A DNA stretch of 64,000 nucleotides from Antonospora locustae (taxonomy: Eukaryota; Microsporidia), in the NCBI GenBank assembly GCA_007674295.1, contig CM017458.1:1-64000 (forward strand), given 5' to 3'. Under the pieces are notes generated by a model. The model was not told the DNA's origin. It searched no databases and worked only from the letters and a program-made list of their open reading frames with translations. Made by a program: the position numbers and the translations under genes. Position 1 is the first letter of the stretch. Each line of letters opens with the position of its first letter. Positions 46,687 to 55,658 of the stretch are shown here, piece after piece.

Positions 46687-47649
46687 CTACTCGTAATCAA
46701 ACACACTAAGAATGCACTTTGGATCTTCATTCTCGAAGCAAATTCTGTACACACGCGAGAACAGCCCAAACTCACCCTCTACGCCTCTTTTTTTCAAGTA
46801 GTTGTGAAGACATTGCGCAGTTCCAGGTCCCTGGAGCAGACTGTCGATAGGCTCTCTCCTTGACAATTTCTCTCCACACTTCCTGTTTCTTCCAGCAATA
46901 CACGTGACAATCAAGTCTGGCATTCCGCAGGACTCGAACATCACGTCTGTGGATGCGTTTCTAAGTCTCAGAAAGGCGTTGATTTCTGAAATTCCTACGC
47001 GCAGTATCGCCGCCCGCGTGTTTTCTCCACACTCCAGTCCACACACTATGCCGTATGCAACCGCCACAACGTTCTTCAGCGCACCGCAGATCTCGATTCC
47101 TACAACGTTGCTGCTTGTTCTTATTCTGAAAACATCACAGTGGAACAATGGTTTGAGCACACTGCAGTGGCTGCTATCTGTGCATCCCAGTGTAGATTCT
47201 GCAAGTATTCCCCTGCTTATTTCTGATGCAATGTTTGCTCCCATGAGAACATTGCAATTGACTCCGAAATGCTTGCTTATAAACTCACTAGCGAGCGTGC
47301 ATTCATCATCAACAAACCCCTTTGTTAGCGACAGAGCCACTACGTCCTTTCTGAGGTTAAAATTTTTACACACCGCCTTCAGAAATTGATGAGGAAGCGC
47401 AAACACGGCCACATTGCACTCATTTACTGCGTTCAAATCCGCAGTTGCAAATACATTTTCGGGGATTTTGGTTCCTGGTAGGTACTTTGGGTTCAAGCGG
47501 TCGCTGTTTATTATCTCGGTGAGGTTTCTTCCGTCAATGTCTTCCTCATAGCACCATAAGACGACCTTTTCACTCTTCACGTTGTTTGCAATTAAAATTG
47601 CAATCGTAGTGCCCCAGTTACCTGCACCTATCACACAAACCTTTTTCAT
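46687..47649 (-). CDS. GPD1: NAD-dependent glycerol-3-phosphate dehydrogenase
   Basis: Interconverts dihydroxyacetone phosphate and glycerol 3-phosphate and reoxidises NADH. In microsporidia it is thought to work with a mitosomal FAD enzyme in a glycerophosphate shuttle. The 320-residue product starts behind AACCCTG. It has the Rossmann motif VIGAGNWGTTIA (residues 6-17), NECNVAVFALPHQFL, the SLTKGF loop, MGANIASEIS, GIEICGALKNVVAVAYGIVC with the catalytic lysine, and GENTRAAILRVGISEIN for phosphate binding, followed by LQGPGTAQ. It is complete and of eukaryotic cytosolic type. Confidence 0.96.
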   Translation of the reverse strand: MKKVCVIGAGNWGTTIAILIANNVKSEKVVLWCYEEDIDGRNLTEIINSDRLNPKYLPGTKIPENVFATADLNAVNECNVAVFALPHQFLKAVCKNFNLRKDVVALSLTKGFVDDECTLASEFISKHFGVNCNVLMGANIASEISRGILAESTLGCTDSSHCSVLKPLFHCDVFRIRTSSNVVGIEICGALKNVVAVAYGIVCGLECGENTRAAILRVGISEINAFLRLRNASTDVMFESCGMPDLIVTCIAGRNRKCGEKLSRREPIDSLLQGPGTAQCLHNYLKKRGVEGEFGLFSRVYRICFENEDPKCILSVFDYE

Positions 47650-47810
47650 CAGGGTTCCAAATCAATTTTTGTCTTGTGATAGGTGCCGACACCCAATCCC
47701 CTAGAGACAAGCTCACTGTGGACTGAATCTTGCATCACGTCAATAGCTTTCATTTGCACGTCATCTGCTCATAGCAAAGAGCCTTATTAACGCAGAATAT
47801 ACGTACCCCC

Positions 47811-49346
47811 ATGGATCTTAAATCTCGTTATCTGCGCAACCCTCTAGACACAACAGTCTCGCTTTTGTATGCTGAGTCCCTGCTTCAAAAGAGCGATTTC
47901 CGTTCTCTAGAGGCTTTTTTCCGTTCCACCTTGCCACACACACTCAATCTTAACATATGGTCGTTGTACGTCAAATACATTGGTTTACAAAACCCAGCCT
48001 CCCTTTTGCCCGCCTATGCACACATGATTTCTGTTATGTGGTTTCACTACGATATCTATGATCATATAGTGGAATACATAAAGCTGCTGGACCAAGACGT
48101 TGACAAAATTAGAGAAGTGTATACTCTCGCCCTTTCCAACCCCATTCACAATATCTCTTCCCTGTTTCAGCAATACGAAGCCTGGGAGATTTCATTGTCA
48201 AAAGTTACGTACAAGTCACTAGTGAGCGAGAGACTTGCAACCTACCAGGAATGTTTTAAGCTGTACCAGAAGCTTCTTCCCTTTATATCCAATCTAGAGT
48301 TTGACAACATCTTCAAAATTTTGTATCTTGAGCCCAGTAACAGAAAGATTGCTCTGGCCAGGCATTTCAAGGAGAAATTTTACTATAAAGAGGAGGTGTA
48401 TTTTCTGTACAATGAGATTCTTCCTGACAAGGAGGTCCTCATAGAGGGAATCAAAAACACAAATTCGTCTTTTCTGAGAATGTATTTTGCCATGTGCTAC
48501 GACAGCGAGAACATCCTGGACTTGAGCAATGAACTAGAGATGATATGCTACTTGAACATCATGGCAAAACGAGGTGCAGATGTGTTCCATGATGTCCTAG
48601 CAAAGATGGGAATTTCAGGTGCAACAGAAGCGCCTGGCATGCCCAGTGCAGCCCCCTGCGAAATCTCAGATCGTGGTAGACATGTATTTGATAATGAAGA
48701 AAACGGAAAGTCCGGCTCTAATGAGCACGATGTTGATGGCAATGAGCGAAATAAAATTTATAAAGATGCGGCGGCTGTTGCTGCACAAAATATAGATAGC
48801 ACTGTATCCAGCACCATAAGTCCATATGTACTGATATATGCAGCAAGGACAGAATACTCCCTGACGTCAGACCCACACTCCGCATTTAAGATCTTCTACC
48901 TGGGAATCAACAAGTCGCCAGCGCTAAACGAGGCATTTTTCAAGTTTCTGATCGACATAAACGACGTTTGTAACATCAAGGCCATGTTCAAAATTCTCAA
49001 TAAGACAGAAAACATGTGGAACTGGATGATTAATTTTGAGTTCAAATATGGATCGTTTCCTGAATATAGAAGGCTTCTGGCAGAACGGGCGAAACAAAAA
49101 TACGAATTCAACATAAAGGAAAAAATAGAAAAAAGTGATATCGGCGAACAGAATGCTGAAAGCTACAGATTTACTTATGAGTTGTTTAGAAAGTCATTTG
49201 AGTTTCTGGATTTGCGACTGATGAAAGACGAAGTTTTTGAGAATTTTGTGAAACAGCTGCCACATTTGGGCGCAAACAACGTTTTTCAGAACCTGAAAAG
49301 CTCACATTTAATAAGTCTGCTTAAATCAGTGGACTCCCCTGAATAA
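47811..49346 (+). CDS. RNA14: Cleavage/polyadenylation factor RNA14 (CstF-77)
   Basis: The 511-residue product starts directly behind ACGTACCCCC. HAT-type helical repeats run throughout: LNIWSLYVKYIGLQNP, VREVY-like DKIREVYTLALSNPIHNISS, FQQYEAWEISLSKVTYKSLV and, later, SPYVLIYAARTEYSLTSDPH plus MWNWMINFEFKYGSFPEYRR. This is the CstF-77/Rna14 pattern, in which HAT domains dimerise and scaffold 3'-end processing. It is shorter than yeast Rna14 (677), without the Pro-rich C-terminus. The stop is embedded in AATAAA (49342-49347), and its 3' end overlaps by 21 bp a truncated gene copy on the opposite strand. Confidence 0.82.
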   Translation: MDLKSRYLRNPLDTTVSLLYAESLLQKSDFRSLEAFFRSTLPHTLNLNIWSLYVKYIGLQNPASLLPAYAHMISVMWFHYDIYDHIVEYIKLLDQDVDKIREVYTLALSNPIHNISSLFQQYEAWEISLSKVTYKSLVSERLATYQECFKLYQKLLPFISNLEFDNIFKILYLEPSNRKIALARHFKEKFYYKEEVYFLYNEILPDKEVLIEGIKNTNSSFLRMYFAMCYDSENILDLSNELEMICYLNIMAKRGADVFHDVLAKMGISGATEAPGMPSAAPCEISDRGRHVFDNEENGKSGSNEHDVDGNERNKIYKDAAAVAAQNIDSTVSSTISPYVLIYAARTEYSLTSDPHSAFKIFYLGINKSPALNEAFFKFLIDINDVCNIKAMFKILNKTENMWNWMINFEFKYGSFPEYRRLLAERAKQKYEFNIKEKIEKSDIGEQNAESYRFTYELFRKSFEFLDLRLMKDEVFENFVKQLPHLGANNVFQNLKSSHLISLLKSVDSPE

Positions 49347-49589
49347 AGTCTTCTCTCCAAATAAATAGCAATGCGCATTAGTACCCGATGTCTTGCTACA
49401 ATCACATTTGTACTTGCATCGGGCATGTGGAGGCTTCGCCCGCTCTAGCGCCTCCACACTCGCTCGCACACACTGCGCCTTGCACTCGTGCTGCACACCG
49501 TCGGTCGTATCCGGGCGCTTGCATGCACTACTCGCCGCCTGCACGTACCTCCTGATTCGCTCCTGCATGCTGTGTGTGACTGCCGGCAT
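49326..49589 (-). pseudogene. Truncated inverted copy of the 42865 gene
   Basis: The minus-strand frame starts at the duplicated ATG (49589), reads the same 51 residues as the left copy, then 36 unrelated residues (KPPHARCKYKCDC onward) up to a stop inside the end of RNA14. Because its TATA-like box and leader are present, it could still be transcribed. If so, the RNA would be antisense to the RNA14 3' end. Confidence 0.6.
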
Positions 49590-49722
49590 GTTGCGGAACG
49601 GGCGACGCTTATATAATTCGCAGCAAACAAAAAAGGCGAAATTAATTAATAACAGATAGGGAAAGGAGAGTGCGGACTGAATGCAGTGCATGCATGTCTT
49701 TCCACACCGTTCTGACGCTCGT
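49436..49722 (-). repeat. 287-bp inverted duplication, right copy (5' part only)
   Basis: Reverse complement of 42732-43018 with no difference that I can see. The two copies enclose 6.4 kb with TBL1, the SNARE, GPD1 and RNA14. Confidence 0.95.
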
Positions 49723-49806
49723 CTGCGATTTGAGAATCTGTAGCCCCTCTGAGATGCAAATGCAGCAGTGACCAAGACCGCTCTGCCAACTACAAAGAAC
49801 AGTTGC

Positions 49807-49825
49807 AAAAAAATTTTCACCCCCC
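49807..49825 (+). promoter_or_regulatory. AAATTT box plus CCCCCC start signal of RPL33
   Basis: AAAAAAATTTTCACCCCCC ends one base before the ATG at 49827. Confidence 0.75.
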
Positions 49826-49826
49826 G

Positions 49827-50153
49827 ATGAAGGACGTGTTTGATCCATGTCTAACTGCGATCCCTGCTACATTCATCTCGCACATGCGAGGAAGACGAAT
49901 TGTGCACCCGAGCCACTCACTACTCAGAATAGAAGGTGTTAAGACGCGTGAGGATGCAAAGTTTTTTCTGGGAAACGGCGTCGTCTCACTTTACGAGCTC
50001 AGTGGAAAGAAAATGGAAAACCGAGGTAGAATACGCAGGCTGCACGGAAACTCAGGAGTGGTTGCAGCTAAATTCGAGAGAAACCTCCCACCAAACAAGA
50101 TCGGGACGGAAGTTTTCGTGAAACTGTACAAAGTTGAGGATGACGACTATTGA
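49827..50153 (+). CDS. RPL33: 60S ribosomal protein eL33 (RPL33/RPL35A)
   Basis: The 108-residue product starts at the ATG behind the AAATTT/CCCCCC signal; eight codons further upstream need a TTG start. The eL33 signatures are HPSHSLLRIEGVKTREDAKF, FLGNGVVSLYELSGKK, RGRIRRLHGNSGVVAAKFER and NLPPNKIGTEVFVKLYK. It is the usual length (yeast 107). The ATG codons of RPL33 and RPB5 (at 50318) are about 490 bp apart on the same strand. Confidence 0.96.
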   Translation: MKDVFDPCLTAIPATFISHMRGRRIVHPSHSLLRIEGVKTREDAKFFLGNGVVSLYELSGKKMENRGRIRRLHGNSGVVAAKFERNLPPNKIGTEVFVKLYKVEDDDY

Positions 50154-50317
50154 TAAACGCATTTTTTTCGCTTTGTTTTTGCCCGTATGGAGCGCCTGCT
50201 GAACGTCATATTGTGAGCCTGTATTCAATGACCTTTGTGACCGCAAAGCACTCGCATCGCCTTCAAAACTCGGTTGGCGTCCGAAACGCTGCATTTAATC
50301 GATGAAGAGAATCCCCC

Positions 50318-50920
50318 ATGGATGACAGACATCGCTCGCTATGGATGTGCAGGAGAACAGCACTTGAGATGCTCCGTGACCGTGGCTATGCTGTCGAACA
50401 AGGGGACATTGACATCACACTGGACGGCTTCAAGGATGCGTTTCCCAATGTGCACACGTCTCCAAAGCCGTTAGAGCAGCTTTTTGCAAAAAAGGATTCT
50501 ACGCTTCTGCTACATTTCGCTGAAGAGCCAAAGCTCAGCGTAAAGAATGTGAAGCCAATTCTTGAGACAGCAAGAAATCTTTCGGTTGCGAATCTTCTTC
50601 TTGTGATACAGGAATCCATGAGCTCACAGGTTGGCGAGGACCTGAGAGGTGCAAAGGAGTTCGAGGTGGAGGTTTTCAAGGAGGCAGATCTTATGTTCAA
50701 CGTCACAAAACACGAACTTGTGCCAAGACATAGAATCATGAGCACGGACGAAAAGCTACGCTTTCTTAGCGAGAGAAAGCTTCGCGAGCACGATCTCCCA
50801 CAAATATTTCAGGACGACCCTGTAATGCGCTATTTCAGAGGCAAAAAGGGCGACCTTGTTGAGATCGAAAGACGGTCGGAGACTGCAGCGGTTTCCTACT
50901 ACTACAGAATTGTTGTCTGA
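50318..50920 (+). CDS. RPB5: RNA polymerase subunit RPB5 (ABC27)
   Basis: Shared subunit of RNA polymerases I, II and III. The 200-residue product starts directly behind ATCCCCC. The N-terminal jaw domain (WMCRRTALEMLRDRGYAVEQ, DIDITLDGFKDAF) is followed by the highly conserved C-terminal assembly domain (KHELVPRHRIMSTDEKLRFL, YRLREHDLPQI-like KLREHDLPQIFQDDPVMRYF, GLKKGDLVEI-like RGKKGDLVEIERRSETA, SYYYRIVV). Slightly shorter than yeast Rpb5 (215) and intact. RPB1 of the same enzyme is 18 kb upstream. Confidence 0.97.
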   Translation: MDDRHRSLWMCRRTALEMLRDRGYAVEQGDIDITLDGFKDAFPNVHTSPKPLEQLFAKKDSTLLLHFAEEPKLSVKNVKPILETARNLSVANLLLVIQESMSSQVGEDLRGAKEFEVEVFKEADLMFNVTKHELVPRHRIMSTDEKLRFLSERKLREHDLPQIFQDDPVMRYFRGKKGDLVEIERRSETAAVSYYYRIVV

Positions 50921-51403
50921 TGCCGCTCGCTTTTATCGAAAATGCATTGAATAACACATTTGAGCGATGCTTTACACTTTACGGTCTTTCTATGATACGC
51001 ACAGCAGATATTTTAACAACTGAACGTTCTCACTCGGTATCGCAGTCCAAATGCAGACAACAATAAAGAAATTTTCAGGCTCGCATTATGGAGAATCAAC
51101 GTCTTCATAGCCATTCACAAGCAATTTTCTTCTGCAAACAACGGAGTCTTTGAGCTGTGATCTGATTTACGTAGCGATACCAAAGTGGCTTCTGTCTATG
51201 CTTGAAAAGGTGACTAAGCGAAAAGTTGACATCACATCAATGGACATATTCTGTTGCTAAGTTTCTAATGTGCTCTGAATATTCGCTGATACGTGATCTT
51301 TTTCAAAAATGGCTGTTTTGGCATTCTTTTGCTGATAAAAGAAACGCGCGTTTTTTATTCGGATTGCCGATTTTGTTTAGAGCAAATCTTTGGAGAGCCC
51401 CAA
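50921..51403. other. Intergenic gap, start of the low-GC segment
   Basis: About 480 bp with AATAAA near 51063 and no supported reading frame. Base composition of the genes drops visibly to the right of this gap. Confidence 0.4.
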
Positions 51404-52237
51404 ATGAAAAGTGCAATTTTTATATTTTATGTGGTTTTTTGCATTGCAAGTGTGGAGGATCTTCAAAGCAAGAAATCAGAAAGCAGTATTGAAGTGAATA
51501 CAGAAGTGTACGCTCCTGTTGTTGACGAGCACGCGGGGACCTCGGCAGAGAAAAGACATTCACCAGTACTGGCAGTGCCGGACACTCTGGATGTAGATAA
51601 GGCTGTGGTGAAGCATTCTGAGCTGGATAATAAGAGCATCAGCCCGCTAACCGATGCACATAGCTGGTTTCCTATGACGATAGTCACAAATATGAGTCGT
51701 AATGTAAGTGTCTTGAACTTGGAAAATAACTTCTCAAATGAGGAGGTCGTAAACAAGCTGATGGAAATCTTAGAGAATCTTGACGAAGAGTTTGGAAGTG
51801 TGCGGAAAAAGTTGAAAGACGTGAAATTGATGATGATGAAGTTGAGAATGTGTCTTGAGCAATTAAGTGATCTCAGATTGGAGGAAACTAAAATGAAAAA
51901 GAAAAACAAAAAGCTTAATAAGAAGATCTCTGAAGTAGAAGGCGAGTGCTACTATATTTTGCGCAATTCAAGAGACATTCTGAATGACATTGAAGCAAAG
52001 GTGCGGGGAATTAACGAAAAAATTGATTTAATGAGCAACAGGTGCCAAATGTTTGAGCTGTTATTCTTGGCGGAGTACAGACGGTTGAATAAAAATCTGG
52101 ACACGTTGAACAGGGATCATGACAAATGCAAGTTGGACTTGCAAGAAATGTCTGTAGAGTCCAGGGAGGCGGAGTTACAGAGAACCTTCAAAAGGAATAT
52201 GAAGCCTGATGAAATTCCTCTGTTGAAGATTAATTAA
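51404..52237 (+). CDS. Secreted coiled-coil protein 1 of 3
   Basis: The 277-residue product starts at an ATG behind GAGCCCCAA; the signal peptide MKSAIFIFYVVFCIASVEDL then sits at the N-terminus, whereas the longer frame would bury it. Residues about 125-260 are continuous charged helix with heptad spacing (LMEILENLDEEFGSVRKKLK, MKKKNKKLNKKISEVEGE) and few cysteines. There is no membrane anchor. It is followed by two more genes of the same design on the same strand (gaps of 101 and 92 bp). No family is recognised; polar-tube, spore-wall or host-directed proteins are possible. Confidence 0.75.
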   Translation: MKSAIFIFYVVFCIASVEDLQSKKSESSIEVNTEVYAPVVDEHAGTSAEKRHSPVLAVPDTLDVDKAVVKHSELDNKSISPLTDAHSWFPMTIVTNMSRNVSVLNLENNFSNEEVVNKLMEILENLDEEFGSVRKKLKDVKLMMMKLRMCLEQLSDLRLEETKMKKKNKKLNKKISEVEGECYYILRNSRDILNDIEAKVRGINEKIDLMSNRCQMFELLFLAEYRRLNKNLDTLNRDHDKCKLDLQEMSVESREAELQRTFKRNMKPDEIPLLKIN

Positions 52238-52338
52238 ATTCACAATTGCGTGTTTTTTCTATTGATCGCAACGAATGCACCTGGAGACGTTCTTCGAACC
52301 TGCCCGAAGTCTTTTCTGTGGACAAAATGCCCCTTCAT

Positions 52339-53574
52339 ATGAAACAACTAGCTTCTTTTATTTTGACGTGTTCCATTGTAATACTTTTGAGTAAATGTGC
52401 GGTAGTCCAGAAGAGAGATGATTTGAAATTGGCACAGAGAACGCTTGACATTCAGGACAAGATGATTGACATTACAAACAGGTTAGCGTGCAGGTACCAG
52501 TCGCTGGGCGCTTTATTTGCAAGGCTCGAGCGCAGATTTTTAGTTATTCTTTCCAATCAAAGTGAAGACAAGGAACGTGTCATGCAACACAAGTGCCATG
52601 AAGCAATGACAAAAGGGATGCTGTGCACGATGATTTGCGAAGACTTCAAGTACGGCACTTTGCTACCAGGCGGCGATGCTACCGTAGTGAAAAGAGACGT
52701 CTCCCAAAAACTAAAGCGTCTCTATATGCTCGCGAGAACAGCAAAGAACGAAATCAATGAAATACAAAACGATATTGACGATGAACAGCAGGAGTTGGAA
52801 TTTTTAAGGTCAGAAGACGCTATTTTAGCAATGGAGCAGGTTCTTGTGATATTTGAGGATATCTGCGCGCATGCGAATGACGAAAAGCGAGTGTTTTCGG
52901 ACAACCTGTTTATATTGCACACTGTAAACTTTGATGCGCTCTTTCGGAGCTTGAAGCTCCTGGAGCAGTGTCTTTACAAGCTTGAGCAGAAGATTGAAAA
53001 CGAAGAGAGCAACGCGTCTCTTTTGTCTACAGAGTATGCACAAGATTTGTGCACTTTTTGCTGGAAGGAATCTTTTGATAACCTGAAGCAGTGGGTTTCA
53101 AGTCTCGTTCTGGATGCCAAAGTCAAGAAGAAAATAGAAACTAACGTCTCTAAAATATTTCGCTCCTTGCGAAAGCAAGTGAAGCATGCGAACAAAGCGA
53201 AAACGAAATTGATTCGTCTTTTTGACGATAAATACGACAAATACTTTGATGATGCCGACCCAAGAAGCTACAAAAGCAAAAGTGCTTTAAACAAACTCAA
53301 CCGACTTGCAAATGATCTTTTTAAAGAGCTTCAGAAGAACTCTGATAAAATCAGCAACGAGTTGCTAAGAATCGAAGCGAAAATTTACAAAAAATATCGC
53401 TTTCGTAACCCGTTATGTTACTTTTTGATTTTGGAACACAAAAAGATAACAGAAGAAATTGTTAGCTTTATGTTAGCTATACAGATGTGCCAAACGAGAC
53501 AAGAGATGCACATAAACGCGTTTTCAAAAAGGCCGTTACAGACATGGCGTCAACACTTGGTCTTTTGTTTTTAA
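52339..53574 (+). CDS. Secreted coiled-coil protein 2 of 3
   Basis: ATGs at 52327 and 52339 are both in frame. The second follows GCCCCTTCAT and starts a signal peptide (MKQLASFILTCSIVILLSKC), giving 411 residues. The rest is almost entirely helical with several coiled-coil stretches (RLYMLARTAKNEINEIQNDI, DDEQQELEFLRSEDAI, KLLEQCLYKLEQKIENEESN) and Cys pairs (CHEAMTKGMLCTMIC). There is no hydrophobic anchor. It is probably an ancient paralogue of its two neighbours by architecture; direct sequence similarity by eye is weak. Confidence 0.75.
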   Translation: MKQLASFILTCSIVILLSKCAVVQKRDDLKLAQRTLDIQDKMIDITNRLACRYQSLGALFARLERRFLVILSNQSEDKERVMQHKCHEAMTKGMLCTMICEDFKYGTLLPGGDATVVKRDVSQKLKRLYMLARTAKNEINEIQNDIDDEQQELEFLRSEDAILAMEQVLVIFEDICAHANDEKRVFSDNLFILHTVNFDALFRSLKLLEQCLYKLEQKIENEESNASLLSTEYAQDLCTFCWKESFDNLKQWVSSLVLDAKVKKKIETNVSKIFRSLRKQVKHANKAKTKLIRLFDDKYDKYFDDADPRSYKSKSALNKLNRLANDLFKELQKNSDKISNELLRIEAKIYKKYRFRNPLCYFLILEHKKITEEIVSFMLAIQMCQTRQEMHINAFSKRPLQTWRQHLVFCF

Positions 53575-53666
53575 AACTTGTGAGTAAATTTACGTTGGAC
53601 ATTGATACATATTGAAAATCGCTTGATTGTGGCGATATGTCGTTTTTACTACCCTTTTAAAAAATC

Positions 53667-54713
53667 ATGATAGAATTACGCTTTGATTTTACAACATTTC
53701 GAGCCTCAATGATTATTTGGATGATGTTTGTAGCAATAAGTGCTGCTGCTCTTGTGCATTTCAATGATAAAATTGATACAAAAGACGTTACTACAAGTGA
53801 TGCTGTTCAAGATATAGTTATGGAGCTTCAGAATCTCCTTAACGGTGTCGAGGACGATGTTTCTAAGCTGGAAGATTTATCAAGTGCGATAGTCGACAAC
53901 CTACAACTACCGTTAGAAGAGGGACTAAATCGCATAGATGTGTTTCGCTTAATTATCGCGAACGCAAAGATCGAGATTTGGAAATCGTGTGATTTTCGGA
54001 AACACAAGAAAAAAGGGTTTCCTAGTAAAGCCGTTCTAAAGAAGAAGCGATTCAGAAATATTGTTGCTCTTCTTGAAAAGGTACCGGAATTTTTTGGTGA
54101 AGGAGCGTTTCGATTAAATGAAGACACAAAGGTAGCGATTAACAAGGCGTGTGACAAACCAAAAGGTCTCAAGGCATTAACTCAGAAGAAGTATATGGAA
54201 GTTGAAGACCTTGAGAAGCTCAGAACTGCTCTTTGCAAAGTGCGAAACGACTTTTTGAGATTGAATAGGACAGTTAAGGCGTTTGGACAATTCGTTTCTA
54301 TTTTTCACGAATGTGACGATGCTTCCAAAGCTGTAGAAGAGTTTGAAAGTGTATGCAGAGATGTATACATGAGCTTTAGAGGTACCGACCTAGAAAATGA
54401 GACACTTGTTATGTTTGAAGAAACGCAGAGACTCACTGAAGCTGTCAAGCACCATATTGAAAATGGAGAGGAAATGATGGAGGAAATAAAACGCCTTCAG
54501 GCAAGTACAGAGAAGAACGAAGAGGTTGTGAATGCATTTGATGAAAAGCTCTACAATGCATTTGTAAATGCGAGATACGAAATGAGCTTTAAGAAGGAAG
54601 AATTCTTGCATTTAAAGCCACCTCTCTTGTGCTTCATTGCAAATATGGAGCTTGGAAAACTCTGGATAAGAAACGAGAGGCTTCGAATCTTTATCTCTAC
54701 GCGAAACGGCTGA
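53667..54713 (+). CDS. Secreted coiled-coil protein 3 of 3
   Basis: The 348-residue frame has ATGs at 53667 (with ACCC 20 nt upstream) and 53709. The latter starts the signal peptide MIIWMMFVAISAAALVHFND directly. Helical, charged mature part (IVMELQNLLNGVEDDVSKLE, FEETQRLTEAVKHHIENGEE, MMEEIKRLQASTEKNEEVV). It ends just before the proteasome gene. Same design, size class and orientation as the two preceding genes. No family is recognised. Confidence 0.72.
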   Translation: MIELRFDFTTFRASMIIWMMFVAISAAALVHFNDKIDTKDVTTSDAVQDIVMELQNLLNGVEDDVSKLEDLSSAIVDNLQLPLEEGLNRIDVFRLIIANAKIEIWKSCDFRKHKKKGFPSKAVLKKKRFRNIVALLEKVPEFFGEGAFRLNEDTKVAINKACDKPKGLKALTQKKYMEVEDLEKLRTALCKVRNDFLRLNRTVKAFGQFVSIFHECDDASKAVEEFESVCRDVYMSFRGTDLENETLVMFEETQRLTEAVKHHIENGEEMMEEIKRLQASTEKNEEVVNAFDEKLYNAFVNARYEMSFKKEEFLHLKPPLLCFIANMELGKLWIRNERLRIFISTRNG

Positions 54714-54754
54714 TCTGAGTGATTCGCTTCCATTCGATAATTGCTGAGCCCCAA

Positions 54755-55324
54755 ATGGAGACACTTTTTGGCCTTCGAGGACAAAATTTCACGCTAGTTG
54801 CAAGCGATTTAGAGCTAACGAAATCTGTAATCGCAATTAAGCACGATGACAAGAAGCATTATGCGATATGGAACGATGTAACAATCGGTTATAGTGGTGA
54901 GAAGAGCTCGGCAAGCCAGCTTCTCTCTTTCGTGCGTGAAAAAATGAAATTCGAGCACCTGAGAAACAAAATTCCAATTACTGCGCGAGTGACCGCTAAT
55001 TTGATTCATAAAAATATACACGAGTCGCTGAGACGTGATCCTTTTAACGTTGGATGTCTTGTTGGGGACAGATGCTCTTTGTTTGCGGTAGATGTATACG
55101 GCGCGATGTGGGAGGCCGACTATGCCAGCCTTGGCTATGCACAATACTTTCTTTATGGGTTACTTGACAGTGAGTGGAGGACTGAGATGAGTGTAAAGGA
55201 GGCCTTAGAGCTTGCAGATAAATGCGCAAGAGCATTGAAAGATAAATTCATCCTCGGAAAAACGAAATACAACGTGCAAATTGTTAGTGAGACTGGAATA
55301 GAAGAGAAAGTAATCATCGCCTAG
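54755..55324 (+). CDS. PRE1: 20S proteasome subunit beta-4 (PRE1/PSMB2)
   Basis: A non-catalytic beta-ring subunit. The 189-residue product starts at the ATG behind GAGCCCCAA and reads METLFGLRGQNFTLVASDLE, matching the beta-4 start MEYLIGIxGxDYVLVASD. There is no N-terminal propeptide or catalytic Thr1, as expected for this subunit. Further matches are KIPITARVTANLIHKNIHES, the DYLA/AHGYG-like region YASLGYAQYFLYGLLDSEWR and MSVKEALELADKCARALKDK. It is about the usual length (yeast Pre1 198). Confidence 0.93.
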   Translation: METLFGLRGQNFTLVASDLELTKSVIAIKHDDKKHYAIWNDVTIGYSGEKSSASQLLSFVREKMKFEHLRNKIPITARVTANLIHKNIHESLRRDPFNVGCLVGDRCSLFAVDVYGAMWEADYASLGYAQYFLYGLLDSEWRTEMSVKEALELADKCARALKDKFILGKTKYNVQIVSETGIEEKVIIA

Positions 55325-55465
55325 TAAGACTCGTATATTCGTCAGCGTGAATTAAAGTATTGCTCTTAATTCTTCTTTGCTTTTGTTTATTTTTCGTTAT
55401 TCTACAACATTTCTCCGCCTTTTTGTCAGCCGGACAACGTAAATGCATGAACGAAGCCTTTGCAT

Positions 55466-55540
55466 AAAACAACGAATAGAGCATTGGAATCGCTCTACAT
55501 AAGGAGCAGAATGAACATCCTATGCTCTATTCGTTGTTTT
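55466..55540. other. Perfect 19-bp inverted repeat with 37-nt loop
   Basis: AAAACAACGAATAGAGCAT (55466-55484) pairs exactly with ATGCTCTATTCGTTGTTTT (55522-55540). It lies alone in the 334-bp gap between PRE1 and the kleisin, flanked by AT-rich sequence. The right arm ends in a T run, so it could act as a terminator hairpin, a small RNA or the ends of a tiny element. Confidence 0.85.
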
Positions 55541-55658
55541 TATTCAAAACCATAATATAATAATTTTATTAATTAATAATGAGCAAGCGCTTATTTAATT
55601 AAATACAAGCTTTTATTTATGCAAACTGTGCATTTAAAACATTCATTGGCGTCTATGC

